Shown: positions 8,968-17,944 of the stretch, piece by piece
How positions within the stretch are numbered: position 1 is the first letter of the stretch
Layout: each line of letters opens with the position of its first letter
Assembly: GCF_904848625.1 (NCBI RefSeq)
Contig: NZ_CAJHCP010000009.1
Coordinates: 62,001 to 126,000 of the forward strand
Length of the DNA stretch: 64,000 nucleotides
Reading direction: 5' to 3'
Source of the DNA: Paraburkholderia metrosideri
GTDB lineage: Bacteria; Pseudomonadota; Gammaproteobacteria; Burkholderiales; Burkholderiaceae
Program-made: the position numbers and the translations under genes
Notes under the pieces: model-generated
Databases searched by the model: none
What the model saw: the letters and a program-made list of their open reading frames with translations, nothing else
What the model was told of the DNA's origin: nothing

Positions 8968-9174
8968 ATGACTTTCGAAGAATGGGCGGTCGACAATTTC
9001 GACCCGACCCAGTCCGCCTATATGGCGGCAAAAGCGGCGTGGGAAGCGCGGGGAAAACTACCACAGGAACGACCCGCGCAGCAGCCCGAGTCAATCCGCA
9101 GTGCGTGTCACGTGCGGCCAGATCGGCCACCACCGTTATCGCTGCCGGATGACTTGGAGCGCGATAAATCGTAG
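8968..9174 (+). CDS. Small hypothetical protein
   Basis: A 68-residue ORF with AAGGACCGGG before its ATG. The N-terminal half (MTFEEWAVDNFDP, then YMAAKAAWEARGK) resembles short proteins in Burkholderia and phage annotations that carry a FEEW...AAWEAR pattern; this is recollection only. The C-terminal half is proline-rich and shows no pattern. It sits at the edge of the lower-GC islet. It may be a real small gene or a remnant. Confidence 0.4.
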   Translation: MTFEEWAVDNFDPTQSAYMAAKAAWEARGKLPQERPAQQPESIRSACHVRPDRPPPLSLPDDLERDKS

Positions 9175-9229
9175 CCGGTAGGGGCGTCGTGAATCGACGT
9201 CTCAAAACATGCGAACGATAAATATTAGA

Positions 9230-9247
9230 TCGATATAAACATATCGA
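9230..9247. promoter_or_regulatory. Perfect dyad upstream of the sulfur ABC-transporter operon
   Basis: TCGATAT-AAAC-ATATCGA is a perfect 7 bp inverted repeat ending 65 bp before the start of the first substrate-binding protein gene. The surroundings are AT-rich against a GC-rich genome. The 14-base core at 9235-9248 recurs exactly at 22179-22192 in the promoter region of the second monooxygenase operon. It is probably a binding site for a LysR-type sulfur regulator (CysB/SsuR-like); this is inference. Confidence 0.5.
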
Positions 9248-9312
9248 AATAGAATAATTCACACACTCGCGGTTCGTCGCTACGCTTGCCTATAAATCGC
9301 AAGCGAGGACTT

Positions 9313-10308
9313 ATGACCGCATCTGTTCCAACGTCTTTTTCAGCGCGGCGACGCGCACTCGGTCTCATAGCCGCTGCGCCGGTTGCTGCGGCATTCGGTG
9401 CAATGCAAAGCCGCGAGGTCGATGCAGCAGATCTCACGTCGATCACGTTAGTACTGGGTGATCAGGCAGGCGGTACGCGAGCACTTGCTGAAGCGGCGAA
9501 AGTACTCGACGGCACGCCTTACGCCTACCGCTGGGCTAATTTTCAGGGTGCCGCGCCGCTATTCGAAGCGCAGCGCGCCGGGGCGGTCGATCTTGCACCG
9601 GCAGGCGATCTGCCCGTGCTCGCGGCCGCCGTCGGCGACCCTACGCTGAAAATTGTCGCCACGCGCGTCGGCTCGGGTTCGCAACTCGGCATTCTCGTAC
9701 CGTCGACCTCGCCGATCCGCAGCGTCGCGGATCTTAAGGGCCGCACGGTGTTCGTGTCGTCCGCGCGCGGCAGCATTTCCCAATTCCAGCTTTACGGTGC
9801 ACTGGCCGAAGCCGGTCTCACGAAAGACGATGTATCGGTCCGTTTCATTCTTCCAGTCGATGCGTTTGCCGCCTTTGCGTCAGGGGCGATCGATGTCTGG
9901 GCGACTTTCGATCCGTATTACGGCATCGCCGTTCAACGAGGCGCGCGGATTCTGCGCGACGGCACGGGCATTAATAGCGGGCTCGGCTTTATCACGGCGT
10001 CGGGTTCAGCTGTTGCCGATGCTCGCAAACGGATTGCAATCGCCGACGTTCTGCTGCGATTGCAGCGAGCGGGCGATTGGGCAGTGGCCAACCCGGATGC
10101 CTATGCACAGGTTTATGCGTCGCTGACCCGTTCGCCCCTCGCGGCGGCTAATCAGATCACGAGACGCTCCGCGCTGAAGCAGCACTTCGTCCTGGACGCC
10201 GATATCACCTCGTTGCAGAAAGTTGCCGACAGCGCGTTTCACGACGCCATTCTGCCGCACCGTATCGACGTCCGCGCCATCAGCGACACACACATTTCCG
10301 GCGCGTAA
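9313..10308 (+). CDS. ABC transporter substrate-binding protein, SsuA/NrtA-like (first of four)
   Basis: A 331-residue periplasmic binding protein of the aliphatic sulfonate / nitrate / taurine class. I start it at ATG 9313 (GCGAGGA upstream). The N terminus has paired arginines (SARRRALGLIAAAPVAAAFG) and ends near AADL, consistent with an exported, possibly Tat-dependent, protein. The SsuA-type landmarks are GDLPVLAAAVG, SVADLKGRTVFVSSARGSI and IDVWATFDPYYG (the last is the DxWxxWDPY motif with Phe in place of the second Trp). First gene of the operon that also encodes permease, ATPase and a second binding protein. The ligand is probably an organosulfur compound. Confidence 0.85.
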   Translation: MTASVPTSFSARRRALGLIAAAPVAAAFGAMQSREVDAADLTSITLVLGDQAGGTRALAEAAKVLDGTPYAYRWANFQGAAPLFEAQRAGAVDLAPAGDLPVLAAAVGDPTLKIVATRVGSGSQLGILVPSTSPIRSVADLKGRTVFVSSARGSISQFQLYGALAEAGLTKDDVSVRFILPVDAFAAFASGAIDVWATFDPYYGIAVQRGARILRDGTGINSGLGFITASGSAVADARKRIAIADVLLRLQRAGDWAVANPDAYAQVYASLTRSPLAAANQITRRSALKQHFVLDADITSLQKVADSAFHDAILPHRIDVRAISDTHISGA

Positions 10309-10332
10309 GCGCGCTTATACGGAAGCACCGAC

Positions 10333-11367
10333 ATGTCCTCACATTCGCAAACACTCGACCTATCCGCGCTGGACGAAGCGGGCGAGCCGACGCGTCGCGA
10401 TCTCCGCAAACCGGTCGTCGCAACGCTCGCCGCCATCGCCTGGTTCGGTAGCGCAGCCATCACGCAATGGTGGCCCGATCTCGACGATTGGCCCTACACC
10501 CGGACGTTGTTGATTCTCAAGCTTGCGTTTGCCACGCTCTCGGCGCTGATTGCACTGCGCGGCTGGCGTGCAATTGCATCGGCGCAAAGCAGTGAGCCAC
10601 GCGTGAATCGCTGGCTTGCCGTGGCACCGTGGTTGCTCGCGCTCGCCCTGGCTATCAGCGGATGGGAAATCGTCACGGCCAAGCTCGAATGGCTGCCGCG
10701 GCCGTTCTTCGCACCGCCACAAGCGCTGATTGCCGTCTACTTCGACGATTTCCCGCGTCTGTCGTCGAGCGTGTTCCATTCGCTCGGTCTGCTTGCGTAC
10801 GGCTATGTGCTTGGCGCGCTGACCGGCTTCGTGATCGGCGTGAGTATCGGCTGGTCCCGCGCGGTTGGCTACTGGTTGCATCCTATCCTGCGCCTGGTGG
10901 GACCGTTGCCTCCTACCGCATGGCTGCCGCTCGCGTTCTTTTTCTTTCCGTCGAGTTTCAGCGCGAGCGTATTCCTGATCGCACTCGCTACGGCGTTTCC
11001 GGTTGCGGTGCTGACATGGTCGGGTATTGCCGCGGTCAATTCGGCTTACTACGACGTCGCGCGGACGCTCGGCGCACGGCCGTCGTTTCTCATTCTGAAG
11101 GTGGCGATTCCCGCCGCGTTGCCGTCGGTTTTCGTCGGTCTGTTCATGGGCCTCGGCGCATCGTTCTCGGTGCTGATCGTCGCTGAAATGATGGGCGTGA
11201 AAGCGGGACTTGGCTGGTATCTGCAATGGGCACAAGGCTGGGCCGCCTATTCGAACATGTATGCCGCACTGTTCGTGATGGCGTTGATGTGCTCGGGTCT
11301 CATTTCGCTTCTATTCCGGTTTCGCGACCGCCTGCTCGCCTGGCAAAAAGGGATGCTCAAATGGTAG
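10333..11367 (+). CDS. ABC transporter permease, SsuC-like, with N-terminal extension
   Basis: The C-terminal roughly 240 residues form a standard SsuC/TauC permease. The cytoplasmic EAA-type loop (YYDVARTLGARPSF...IPAALP, about residues 237-262) contacts the ATPase, and about six membrane segments are present. The full 344 residues are some 80 longer than usual SsuC proteins (about 260). The extra N terminus contains two further hydrophobic segments (about 28-48 and 60-78) joined by a WPDLDDWPYTR loop. The gene starts 24 bp after the first binding-protein gene and overlaps the ATPase gene by 7 bp. It is the only permease gene in the island and so may serve several binding proteins. Confidence 0.85.
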   Translation: MSSHSQTLDLSALDEAGEPTRRDLRKPVVATLAAIAWFGSAAITQWWPDLDDWPYTRTLLILKLAFATLSALIALRGWRAIASAQSSEPRVNRWLAVAPWLLALALAISGWEIVTAKLEWLPRPFFAPPQALIAVYFDDFPRLSSSVFHSLGLLAYGYVLGALTGFVIGVSIGWSRAVGYWLHPILRLVGPLPPTAWLPLAFFFFPSSFSASVFLIALATAFPVAVLTWSGIAAVNSAYYDVARTLGARPSFLILKVAIPAALPSVFVGLFMGLGASFSVLIVAEMMGVKAGLGWYLQWAQGWAAYSNMYAALFVMALMCSGLISLLFRFRDRLLAWQKGMLKW

Positions 11368-12200
11368 CCACGTCTTCATTCGCCGCAGCGTCGCAAGCGA
11401 CGCCGATTTCGCACGCATCTAGCGTGGGCGCCCGGATCGATGTGCGTCATGTCAGCCATCGCTTCGCGATCAAAGGCGAAGCACTGCCCGTACTCGATGA
11501 CGTCAGCCTTTCGGTCGAACCCGGTGAATTCGTCGCGCTGCTCGGCCCGAGCGGATGCGGCAAGTCGACGTTGCTGCGGCTGGTCGCCGGGCTCGATAAG
11601 CCTGCGCTCGGCAGTCTGCACGCGAATGGCACGCCGATCGACGGTCCCGATCCGTCGCGCGTCGTGGTGTTTCAGGACCCGACGCTGTTTCCGTGGCGCA
11701 CCGTGCGCGACAACGTGGGACTTGGCCCGGAAGCGCAACGTAACAGCCGTGCGGCGCGCCGAAGCGCTGCCGCGCGCGATGTCGGTGCACGGATCGATGC
11801 GGCGCTCGAACTCGTCGGCCTGTCGACCTTCGCGGATGTTTTTCCGCACCAACTCTCGGGCGGTATGGCGCAGCGTGCGGCGTTGGCGCGAGCGCTCGTC
11901 AACGATCCGCAACTGCTGGTGCTCGACGAACCGTTCGGCAAGCTCGATTCGCTCACGCGTATCCGCATGCAGGGTGAACTTGTGCGTCTATGGCAGGCCG
12001 CCCGCTTCTCGGTACTACTCGTCACACATGACGTCGAAGAAGCGCTGTATCTCGCGAATCGCGTGATCGTATTGAGCGAACGTCCCGCGCGAATCGTTGC
12101 GGAAATACGTAACGACGCACCGTATCCGCGACATCGCGACGATCCCAAACTGGTCGCGCTGCGGCGAGAAGTGCTGGCGCAACTTGGACTGGAAGTCTGA
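11361..12200 (+). CDS. ABC transporter ATP-binding protein, SsuB/TauB-like
   Basis: The 279-residue ATPase has Walker A GPSGCGKST, the Q-loop VVFQDPTLFPW, the signature LSGGMAQRAALARAL, Walker B LLVLDEPFG and the switch histidine in VTHDVEEAL. All catalytic elements are intact. I start it at ATG 11361, inside the end of the permease gene, because the longer frame upstream is permease antisense-frame noise. About 25 non-conserved residues precede the domain. An insertion of Ser/Ala/Arg-rich sequence lies between the Q-loop and signature (SRAARRSAAARDV). It energises import of the sulfur compound with the permease. Confidence 0.9.
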   Translation: MVATSSFAAASQATPISHASSVGARIDVRHVSHRFAIKGEALPVLDDVSLSVEPGEFVALLGPSGCGKSTLLRLVAGLDKPALGSLHANGTPIDGPDPSRVVVFQDPTLFPWRTVRDNVGLGPEAQRNSRAARRSAAARDVGARIDAALELVGLSTFADVFPHQLSGGMAQRAALARALVNDPQLLVLDEPFGKLDSLTRIRMQGELVRLWQAARFSVLLVTHDVEEALYLANRVIVLSERPARIVAEIRNDAPYPRHRDDPKLVALRREVLAQLGLEV

Positions 12201-12257
12201 GCCGCCTGTTGCCGATTGACATACCAGCCATTTCAACCTGAACCCGTAAGCAACGAT

Positions 12258-13292
12258 ATGACTATCACTGACGATACCGCGCCTGAAAGCCTCGCACGCC
12301 GCGCGTGGCTGCGCAAGACTGGCTGGGCGGCGGGCGCAGCCGCGCTCGGCGGCGCTTCCTTAGGCCTGACCAGTCTTCGCGCTGGCGCTCAAAGCAACCT
12401 CAAGCCGTTAAAGCTGTCGTGGAACGCCAATGCGATCTGCACGGCGCCGGTGCCGGTTGCGCTCAAGCAGGGCTTCTTTCAGAAGCACGGCCTGCAGGTC
12501 GAACTGGTCAACTTCGCGGGTTCGACCGACCAGCTGCTCGAAGCAATTGCGACCGGCAAATCGGACGCCGGCGTCGGCATGGCGCTGCGCTGGATCAAAC
12601 CTCTGGAACAGGGCTTCGACGTCAAGCTGACGGCGGGCATTCACGGCGGCTGTATGCGGCTCCTCGCGACCCGAGCGTCGGGGATTGTCGACCTGCAAGG
12701 CTTGAAGGGCCGCACGGTCGGTGTGAGCGACATGGCAAGTCCGGCGAAGAACTTCTTCGCCATCACGCTGAAGAAGATCGGTATCGATCCCGATAATGAC
12801 GTGCGGTGGCGCCAGTATCCGGCGACACTGCTTGGCGAAGCATTGAAGAAAGGCGAAGTGCAGGCTATTGCGGACGGCGACCCCACGATCTGGACGCTGC
12901 GCGAATCGGATCATTTGCTGGAAGTGTCGAACAACCTGTGTGGCGAGTATCAGAACCGCGTCTGCTGCGTGCTGGGCGTGCGCGGCTCGCTGATTCGCAA
13001 GGACCGCGCGACTGCACAAGGCCTGACGCAGGCGTTACTGGAAGCGACCGAGTGGACCGCCAACCATCCGGCCGATGCCGCCGCCATTTTCTCGGCCTAT
13101 GCGCCGGGCGCGGATGTCGGACAGTTGACTGCGATGCTGAAGAGTCACACCGATCATGATCATCCCGTGGGCAACGCGTTCAGAAAAGAGATTGCGCTCT
13201 ATGCCGATGATCTGAAGTCGGTCGGTGTGATCAATGCGGATACGAACTCGGATCGATTCGCGACGCGCGTGTTCTCGGACGTGTTGGCGTAG
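12258..13292 (+). CDS. ABC transporter substrate-binding protein, NrtA/ThiY-like (second of four)
   Basis: A 344-residue binding protein with a long exported N terminus containing RRAWLRKTGWAAGAAALGG, which looks like a Tat-type signal. The mature part starts near LKPLKLSWNANAICTAP and has VALKQGFFQKHGLQVELV and LDGLKGRTVG-like (LQGLKGRTVGVSD) segments of the COG0715 family. It is less SsuA-like than the other three binding proteins in this island: no DAWSTWDPY motif, instead AIADGDPTIWTLR. I prefer ATG 12258 over the frame start at 12216. It follows the ATPase gene by 57 bp and is probably co-transcribed. The ligand may differ from that of the first binding protein. Confidence 0.82.
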   Translation: MTITDDTAPESLARRAWLRKTGWAAGAAALGGASLGLTSLRAGAQSNLKPLKLSWNANAICTAPVPVALKQGFFQKHGLQVELVNFAGSTDQLLEAIATGKSDAGVGMALRWIKPLEQGFDVKLTAGIHGGCMRLLATRASGIVDLQGLKGRTVGVSDMASPAKNFFAITLKKIGIDPDNDVRWRQYPATLLGEALKKGEVQAIADGDPTIWTLRESDHLLEVSNNLCGEYQNRVCCVLGVRGSLIRKDRATAQGLTQALLEATEWTANHPADAAAIFSAYAPGADVGQLTAMLKSHTDHDHPVGNAFRKEIALYADDLKSVGVINADTNSDRFATRVFSDVLA

Positions 13293-13343
13293 CGGACCAT
13301 GATGCGAGGAGGCGGTGCCGGTTCTTCCCGCCTACGGCAGCCG

Positions 13344-13374
13344 CCTGCGCCCGATGTGATTTACCGGGCGCAGG
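13344..13374. terminator. Hairpin between convergent operons
   Basis: CCTGCGCCCG, an 11-nt loop, then CGGGCGCAGG: a perfect 10 bp stem in the 104 bp gap between two convergent sulfur operons. There is no T-run on either side, so intrinsic termination would be weak. Confidence 0.45.
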
Positions 13375-13396
13375 TGCCTGCAGGTGCCCATGCGTG

Positions 13397-14539
13397 TCAG
13401 GCGGGAATGCGCTGCCGTTGATCCCGCAAAGCGTTCTCATCAACATCGCCGGCATCGCCAGCGTGCGCGTCGGCCACCGCCGCCCGCACCAGCGGCAACA
13501 GATCGCGGCCGTACGCAAGCGCATCTTCCAGAGGATCGAAGCCGCGAATCAGGAACGTCGAAATGCCGAGTTTGTGATATTCGAGCAACGCGTCCGTCAC
13601 CTGTTGTGGCGTGCCGACGAGCGACGTCGAGTTGCCGGCGGCGCGTGTCAACGCGGTGATGCCGGTCCACAGTCGCCGGTCGACGACGCTACCCTTGTCG
13701 GCCTCGGCCAGCAGACGTTGCGCGCCGACGTTCTGCGGATCTTTAGGACGGCGCGTGAAATTGGGCGACGCGGACACGACGTCCTTCGCACGTTGCAGAA
13801 TCGATTCGGCGCGTGCCCACGCAGCGTCTTCTGTCGACGCGATAATCGGGCGCAGCGACAGGCTGAAGCGGATCTGGTCTGCACGACCGTGATTCGCAGC
13901 CGATGCGCGAACTTTTGCAATGGTCTCTTCGACTGCTGCAAGCGATTCGCCCCAAAGCGCAAAGACGTCGGCGTGTTTGCCGGCCACTTCAATCGCCGCC
14001 TCCGACGAGCCGCCAAAGTACACTGGCAGATGCGGCTTTTGAAGCGGACGGATCTGCGATTTGTGGCCCTTTACACGGTAGAACTCGCCTTGATGATCGA
14101 ACGGCGTATCGCTGGTCCATGAGCGTTTGACGACGTCGAGATATTCGTCGGTACGTCGATAACGTTCGGCATGGTTCAGAAAGTCGCCATCGCGCTGTTG
14201 CTCCGCATCGTCGCCGCCGGAGATGATATGCACCGCGGCACGTCCTGCGCTGAAATGATCGAGCGTGGCCAGTTGGCGTGCGGCGAGTGTCGGCGCGACG
14301 AAGCCGGGGCGATGGGCCAGCAGGATACCGAGTCGCCTGGTCTGCTGCGCGACGAACGACGCGATCTGAAAACCGTCGGGTGATGCGCTTGAATGAGCGA
14401 TCAACACGCGGTCGAAGCCACCGTATTCATGCGCCTGGGCGACAGCCGCGATATACGGCGGATTAACCGCGGGCCCCTGCGGCAAATGAATTTCGCTTGA
14501 TTCCTGATGACTGACGTATCCGATGAATTCAACGCTCAT
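13397..14539 (-). CDS. FMNH2-dependent LLM monooxygenase, SsuD-like (first paralogue)
   Basis: A 380-residue protein matching alkanesulfonate monooxygenase (SsuD, about 381 residues) and related LLM-class flavin enzymes. Landmarks are MSVEFIGYVSHQ, FDRVLIAHSSASPDG, LLAHRPGFVAPTLAARQLAT, VHIISGGDDAEQQRDGD and PVYFGGSSEAAIEVAGKHAD. These enzymes use reduced FMN and O2, typically to cleave C-S bonds and release sulfite. I start it at ATG 14539; the longer frame is unsupported. The start overlaps the stop of the acyl-CoA-dehydrogenase-like gene by ATGA. No NAD(P)H:FMN reductase of the SsuE type is adjacent; the nitroreductase at 24651 or the flavin reductase at 48976 might supply FMNH2. Confidence 0.87.
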   Translation of the reverse strand: MSVEFIGYVSHQESSEIHLPQGPAVNPPYIAAVAQAHEYGGFDRVLIAHSSASPDGFQIASFVAQQTRRLGILLAHRPGFVAPTLAARQLATLDHFSAGRAAVHIISGGDDAEQQRDGDFLNHAERYRRTDEYLDVVKRSWTSDTPFDHQGEFYRVKGHKSQIRPLQKPHLPVYFGGSSEAAIEVAGKHADVFALWGESLAAVEETIAKVRASAANHGRADQIRFSLSLRPIIASTEDAAWARAESILQRAKDVVSASPNFTRRPKDPQNVGAQRLLAEADKGSVVDRRLWTGITALTRAAGNSTSLVGTPQQVTDALLEYHKLGISTFLIRGFDPLEDALAYGRDLLPLVRAAVADAHAGDAGDVDENALRDQRQRIPA

Positions 14540-15786
14540 TGCGTTTGCTCCTCTGTCGATGATAGGGCGGCTTGCCGCGCAGCGAACGCGGCACGTCCAA
14601 GATTGCCGAGCACGGTGTCGTTTTGTGGTGTGTGAATGCGTGCGCACAGCACATCGCGGTAGTGACGCTCAAGTGGGTTACTGCGACTCAGGCCCGGATT
14701 GCTGCTGGCTTCGAGCGCGAGTTCGACTGCATCGATGGCGTTCCTGCTCACGAGATACTTGATGACTGGCGCCTCGTTCACTGCAACCTGGCCTGCCGCA
14801 CCCGAGTCGAGCAACACGCGATTGTTGAAGAGAAGCGCGTCGATACGCCCGGTGGTTTGCTGAAAGGAGTCAAGACTCGATAGCGGAGCATTCAGCCCGG
14901 ACGGAACACGTTGCGCGGCCCATTGCACGAACCAGTCTCGCGCGGCGCGCGCGACACCGTCGTAGATGGCGGGAAGCAGCACGCTCATCCACTGCGCTGT
15001 CACCGGGTCCATGCCGTTCGACGGAGCCGGTGCCTGGAGGTCGACCGCGTGATCAAGCGGGACGCGCACATTGTCGAAAATCACTTCATGGCTGCCGGTC
15101 GCGCGCATGCCGAGATGATTCCAGGGTTCGCCAAAGCGAATGCCGGGTGTGTCGCGATGGACCAGCCATGTGCCCACGCGTGGCTCGGCTTCGTCGGTGC
15201 GTCCCCATACGGCGAACCATGTGAGTCCGGGGCTGCCCGTCGAATACAGCTTGCGTCCGTTCAGACTCCAGTGATCGTCGACGCGCGTGCCGACTGTGGC
15301 GGGTAAGCCGCCACGTGACGGCGACCCGAGTTCCGGCTCGACGCGAAGCGAATTGATCAGCGCGCCACGCTCTACCGCATCACGCGCAATCTGCTGTTTC
15401 AATGAGACCGGCCAGTTCGGATTGGCCTGCAGGCGCAGATGATAAAGACACTGCATCACGAGGATCAACGCCGTGGAAGGCTCACCACGCGCTACCGCCC
15501 GGATCACCTTCAAAGTCTGCGCGAGCGTGGCTTCGTGGCCGCCGAGCGCGCGAGGCACAGTGAGCGACAGCAATCCCGCGCGTCGCAGACGTGCGAGGTT
15601 TTCGTGGGGAAAATGCGGGCCTTCGTCGAGCGCGGCTGCGCCGCTGGCAAACTCCGCGGTCAACGACGACAGCCAGCGCTCGGCTTGCGCACTGTCCAGG
15701 TCGGCGAGTGCGGAGAGGGCATCGGCGTCACGTTCGGCGTCGCGTTCAATGTCGCTCAGGGCGGTGTCGGGATGTCGGCTGGTCAT
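14536..15786 (-). CDS. Acyl-CoA dehydrogenase-like flavoprotein (SfnC/DszC branch)
   Basis: The 416-residue product has the acyl-CoA dehydrogenase fold: N-terminal helical domain, then SLTVPRALGGHEATLAQTL, a middle domain with LNGRKLYSTGSPGLTWFAVWG, WNHLGMRATGSHEVIFDNV and a helical C terminus. In sulfur clusters this branch (SfnC, DszC, DmoA-associated) acts as a reduced-flavin monooxygenase on sulfones or thiophenes rather than as a CoA enzyme. The catalytic Glu of true dehydrogenases cannot be placed with confidence. It lies between SsuA-like and SsuD-like genes in one operon, so a role in oxygenating a sulfur compound before C-S cleavage is likely. Confidence 0.8.
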   Translation of the reverse strand: MTSRHPDTALSDIERDAERDADALSALADLDSAQAERWLSSLTAEFASGAAALDEGPHFPHENLARLRRAGLLSLTVPRALGGHEATLAQTLKVIRAVARGEPSTALILVMQCLYHLRLQANPNWPVSLKQQIARDAVERGALINSLRVEPELGSPSRGGLPATVGTRVDDHWSLNGRKLYSTGSPGLTWFAVWGRTDEAEPRVGTWLVHRDTPGIRFGEPWNHLGMRATGSHEVIFDNVRVPLDHAVDLQAPAPSNGMDPVTAQWMSVLLPAIYDGVARAARDWFVQWAAQRVPSGLNAPLSSLDSFQQTTGRIDALLFNNRVLLDSGAAGQVAVNEAPVIKYLVSRNAIDAVELALEASSNPGLSRSNPLERHYRDVLCARIHTPQNDTVLGNLGRAAFAARQAALSSTEEQTQ

Positions 15787-15828
15787 ACTGGATTGATGTC
15801 CGGTGCGGGGCCGGAGCCCCTTGGTGTT

Positions 15829-16761
15829 TCAAGGTGCGGCGAGCGGGAACTGTTTGTCGAAGCTTGGCGTGATATTGAGCGGGGTTTTGATCACGTCCGC
15901 GCGGTGATACAGATCCGCGGTTTTTTGCTGTTCGGCGATCAGGCTGTCGTCGATGGCGACCGGATGCAGTTGCGCACGCTGATAGACGACCTTCAGCACA
16001 TCGGGTGGCAGGCCCGTCACGCGTGATTGAATCGCCGCGACTTCATCGGGATGCGATAGCGCCCAGCGCTGCCCGGCAGCGACGCGTTTCAGAAAGTCGG
16101 CGATCTCGGCGCGTTTGCTTTTGATGGAGTCGTCGGTGGCAGCCTGGAAGCTCAAGCCAGAAGACAGATTGACGCCGTTCGCGATGCTCCGGTCATGATC
16201 GCGCTGTTCGGCGAGTGCCACGTAGGGGTCCCATGTCGACCACGCATCGACATTGCCGGACGCAAGCGCGGCCTTGGCGTCAGCCGGCTGCATGAAGCGC
16301 AACGATACATCGGACTGTTTGATGTTCGCGCGTTCGAGTGTCGCGATGGCCAGGTAGTGGCCAATCGAACCACGTGTTGTCGCGATGCGTTTGCCCTTCA
16401 GGTCCGCCACGGTTTTGATCGGCGAGTTGTCCGGAACGATGATCGCCAGATCCACCGGTTGCGAGCGGGTCGCCGCCACTGCGCGCACTTTCGCCCCAGC
16501 CGCATAAGCGAAGATCAACGGCGCATCGCCGAGACCGCCGACGTCGATCGCGCCTGCATTCAATGCTTCGCCGAGAGGTTGCGCGGCAGGGAAATTGAAC
16601 CACTCGATCTTGTACGGGACGTCCTTCAGTTGTCCGGACGCTTCAAGAACGCCGCGAGTCTGAAGTTGCTGATCGCCGACTTTCAAAGCCGTTTCGGCCG
16701 ACGCAACAAAAGGAGCCGTCGACAAAGCGACAAGCAGCAAACCGGCAAGTGATCGACGCAT
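15829..16761 (-). CDS. Aliphatic sulfonate-type substrate-binding protein, SsuA-like (third of four)
   Basis: The product has 310 residues, starting at ATG 16761 with a clear Sec signal (MRRSLAGLLLVALSTAPFVASA). The SsuA landmarks are complete: DVGGLGDAPLIFAYAAGAK, VADLKGKRIATTRGSIGHYL and NVDAWSTWDPYVALAE. First gene of a minus-strand operon with the acyl-CoA-dehydrogenase-like and SsuD-like genes. No permease or ATPase is in the operon, so it presumably docks on the SsuBC pair encoded at 10333-12200 or on one elsewhere. It is divergent from the LysR gene at 16969 with about 207 bp between them. Confidence 0.88.
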   Translation of the reverse strand: MRRSLAGLLLVALSTAPFVASAETALKVGDQQLQTRGVLEASGQLKDVPYKIEWFNFPAAQPLGEALNAGAIDVGGLGDAPLIFAYAAGAKVRAVAATRSQPVDLAIIVPDNSPIKTVADLKGKRIATTRGSIGHYLAIATLERANIKQSDVSLRFMQPADAKAALASGNVDAWSTWDPYVALAEQRDHDRSIANGVNLSSGLSFQAATDDSIKSKRAEIADFLKRVAAGQRWALSHPDEVAAIQSRVTGLPPDVLKVVYQRAQLHPVAIDDSLIAEQQKTADLYHRADVIKTPLNITPSFDKQFPLAAP

Positions 16762-16968
16762 GAATAGACTCGCTGTAGCAGTACATTGAAAATGACAAAC
16801 ACACGATACGCACGGGGCTTTTATTACGCAAACGCATTGTTCTGCTTTACTAATATGCGAGAACGAAATGCGCAGACAGACTTGAGCGCGCAGGTTGAAG
16901 ACGCTAAGCTCAGGGGCATCGAATTCAGCCAATCAATCTGGCAACCTCTCCAGAAGCGGAAAAAATCA

Positions 16969-17880
16969 ATGAAACTCGATGAGATCGAGGCATTTGTCGC
17001 AGTCGTGCACAGTGAATCCCTGAGTCAGGCGGCTGAATCGCTGGCGCTGACACAGCCAGCCGTTACCCGACGCATACAGAATTTCGAAGAAGCACTCGGC
17101 GTTGAACTGCTGGACCGGAATACCAAGCCATTGAAAACCACGGCAATGGGACGCGCGGTTTACGAGCAGTGTCGCGCGATCATTCGCGAAGTCGACATGC
17201 TTCGCCATCTCGTCGCGGACGATGCGCCGCTCGCCGGAGTACTCAGGCTCGGCGTTGCGCAGACCGTTGCAGATGTCGCGATGCTGCCCGCGCTGCATGC
17301 GCTGAGAGGCGCGCATCCCGAGCTTCAGCCGAGGGTATCGACAGGATGGGGTAACCCGTTGTTGCAAAAGGTCGAAGACGGCCAACTGGATGCCGCCATC
17401 GTGTTACTACCCGCGAATCGTTCGCTGCCGGACACGCTGGTCGGTGAATCACTCGGCTCGCTCAAACTCGCGGTTGTCGCGCGTAAAGGTAGTATGAAAA
17501 AGCGCGCTCATTGGCTCGCGGAATGTCAGCCGTTGGGTTGGGTGCTCAACCCGGACGGCTGCGGTTTCCGGGCGGGACTTCAGCATGCGCTGGCGGCGCA
17601 GGGCTATCCGTTGAAGCTGAATGTGGAGACGCTCGGCATGGAGTTGCAGTTAGGTCTCGTCGCGGATGGCGTGGGCCTCGGGCTTGTTCCTATGCCGTTA
17701 CTGAACAACAGTGCGCACGCATCGCAACTCGATGTCGTTCCGGTAAGCGACTTCAAGCCTGAAATCGGGGTATGGCTGGTGCACTCGCGCGCGCCCGGAA
17801 AAATGCAGTCGGCGCTTGCGGTGCTCGCGCAGAGCATCGAAGAAAGTTTCAAAGCCGCGCGGCCCGCACGCGCCGCATAA
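16969..17880 (+). CDS. LysR-family regulator, probable controller of the organosulfur genes
   Basis: A 303-residue LysR protein: HTH in MKLDEIEAFVAVVHSESLSQ through QPAVTRRIQNFEEALG, then an effector domain. The preceding frame from 16786 is non-coding leader. It is transcribed away from the ssuA-like operon, the usual arrangement for its regulator. Burkholderia cenocepacia controls alkanesulfonate genes with the LysR proteins CysB and SsuR (established knowledge). This gene could be an SsuR-type regulator by context, but I cannot confirm orthology from sequence alone. The effector domain is not obviously CysB-like. Confidence 0.85.
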   Translation: MKLDEIEAFVAVVHSESLSQAAESLALTQPAVTRRIQNFEEALGVELLDRNTKPLKTTAMGRAVYEQCRAIIREVDMLRHLVADDAPLAGVLRLGVAQTVADVAMLPALHALRGAHPELQPRVSTGWGNPLLQKVEDGQLDAAIVLLPANRSLPDTLVGESLGSLKLAVVARKGSMKKRAHWLAECQPLGWVLNPDGCGFRAGLQHALAAQGYPLKLNVETLGMELQLGLVADGVGLGLVPMPLLNNSAHASQLDVVPVSDFKPEIGVWLVHSRAPGKMQSALAVLAQSIEESFKAARPARAA

Positions 17881-17944
17881 GCCGGCGGCGCGTAGCGTGC
17901 CAACGGTCAGCGCCTGCCGGCGCACGAACCGTGGGCATTGCCGT

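Noticed and set aside
10360..11235. 291-codon minus-strand frame opposite the ABC permease
   Set aside because: Composition is extremely Arg/Gln/Glu-rich, typical of antisense of a membrane protein gene; the sense strand encodes a clear permease.
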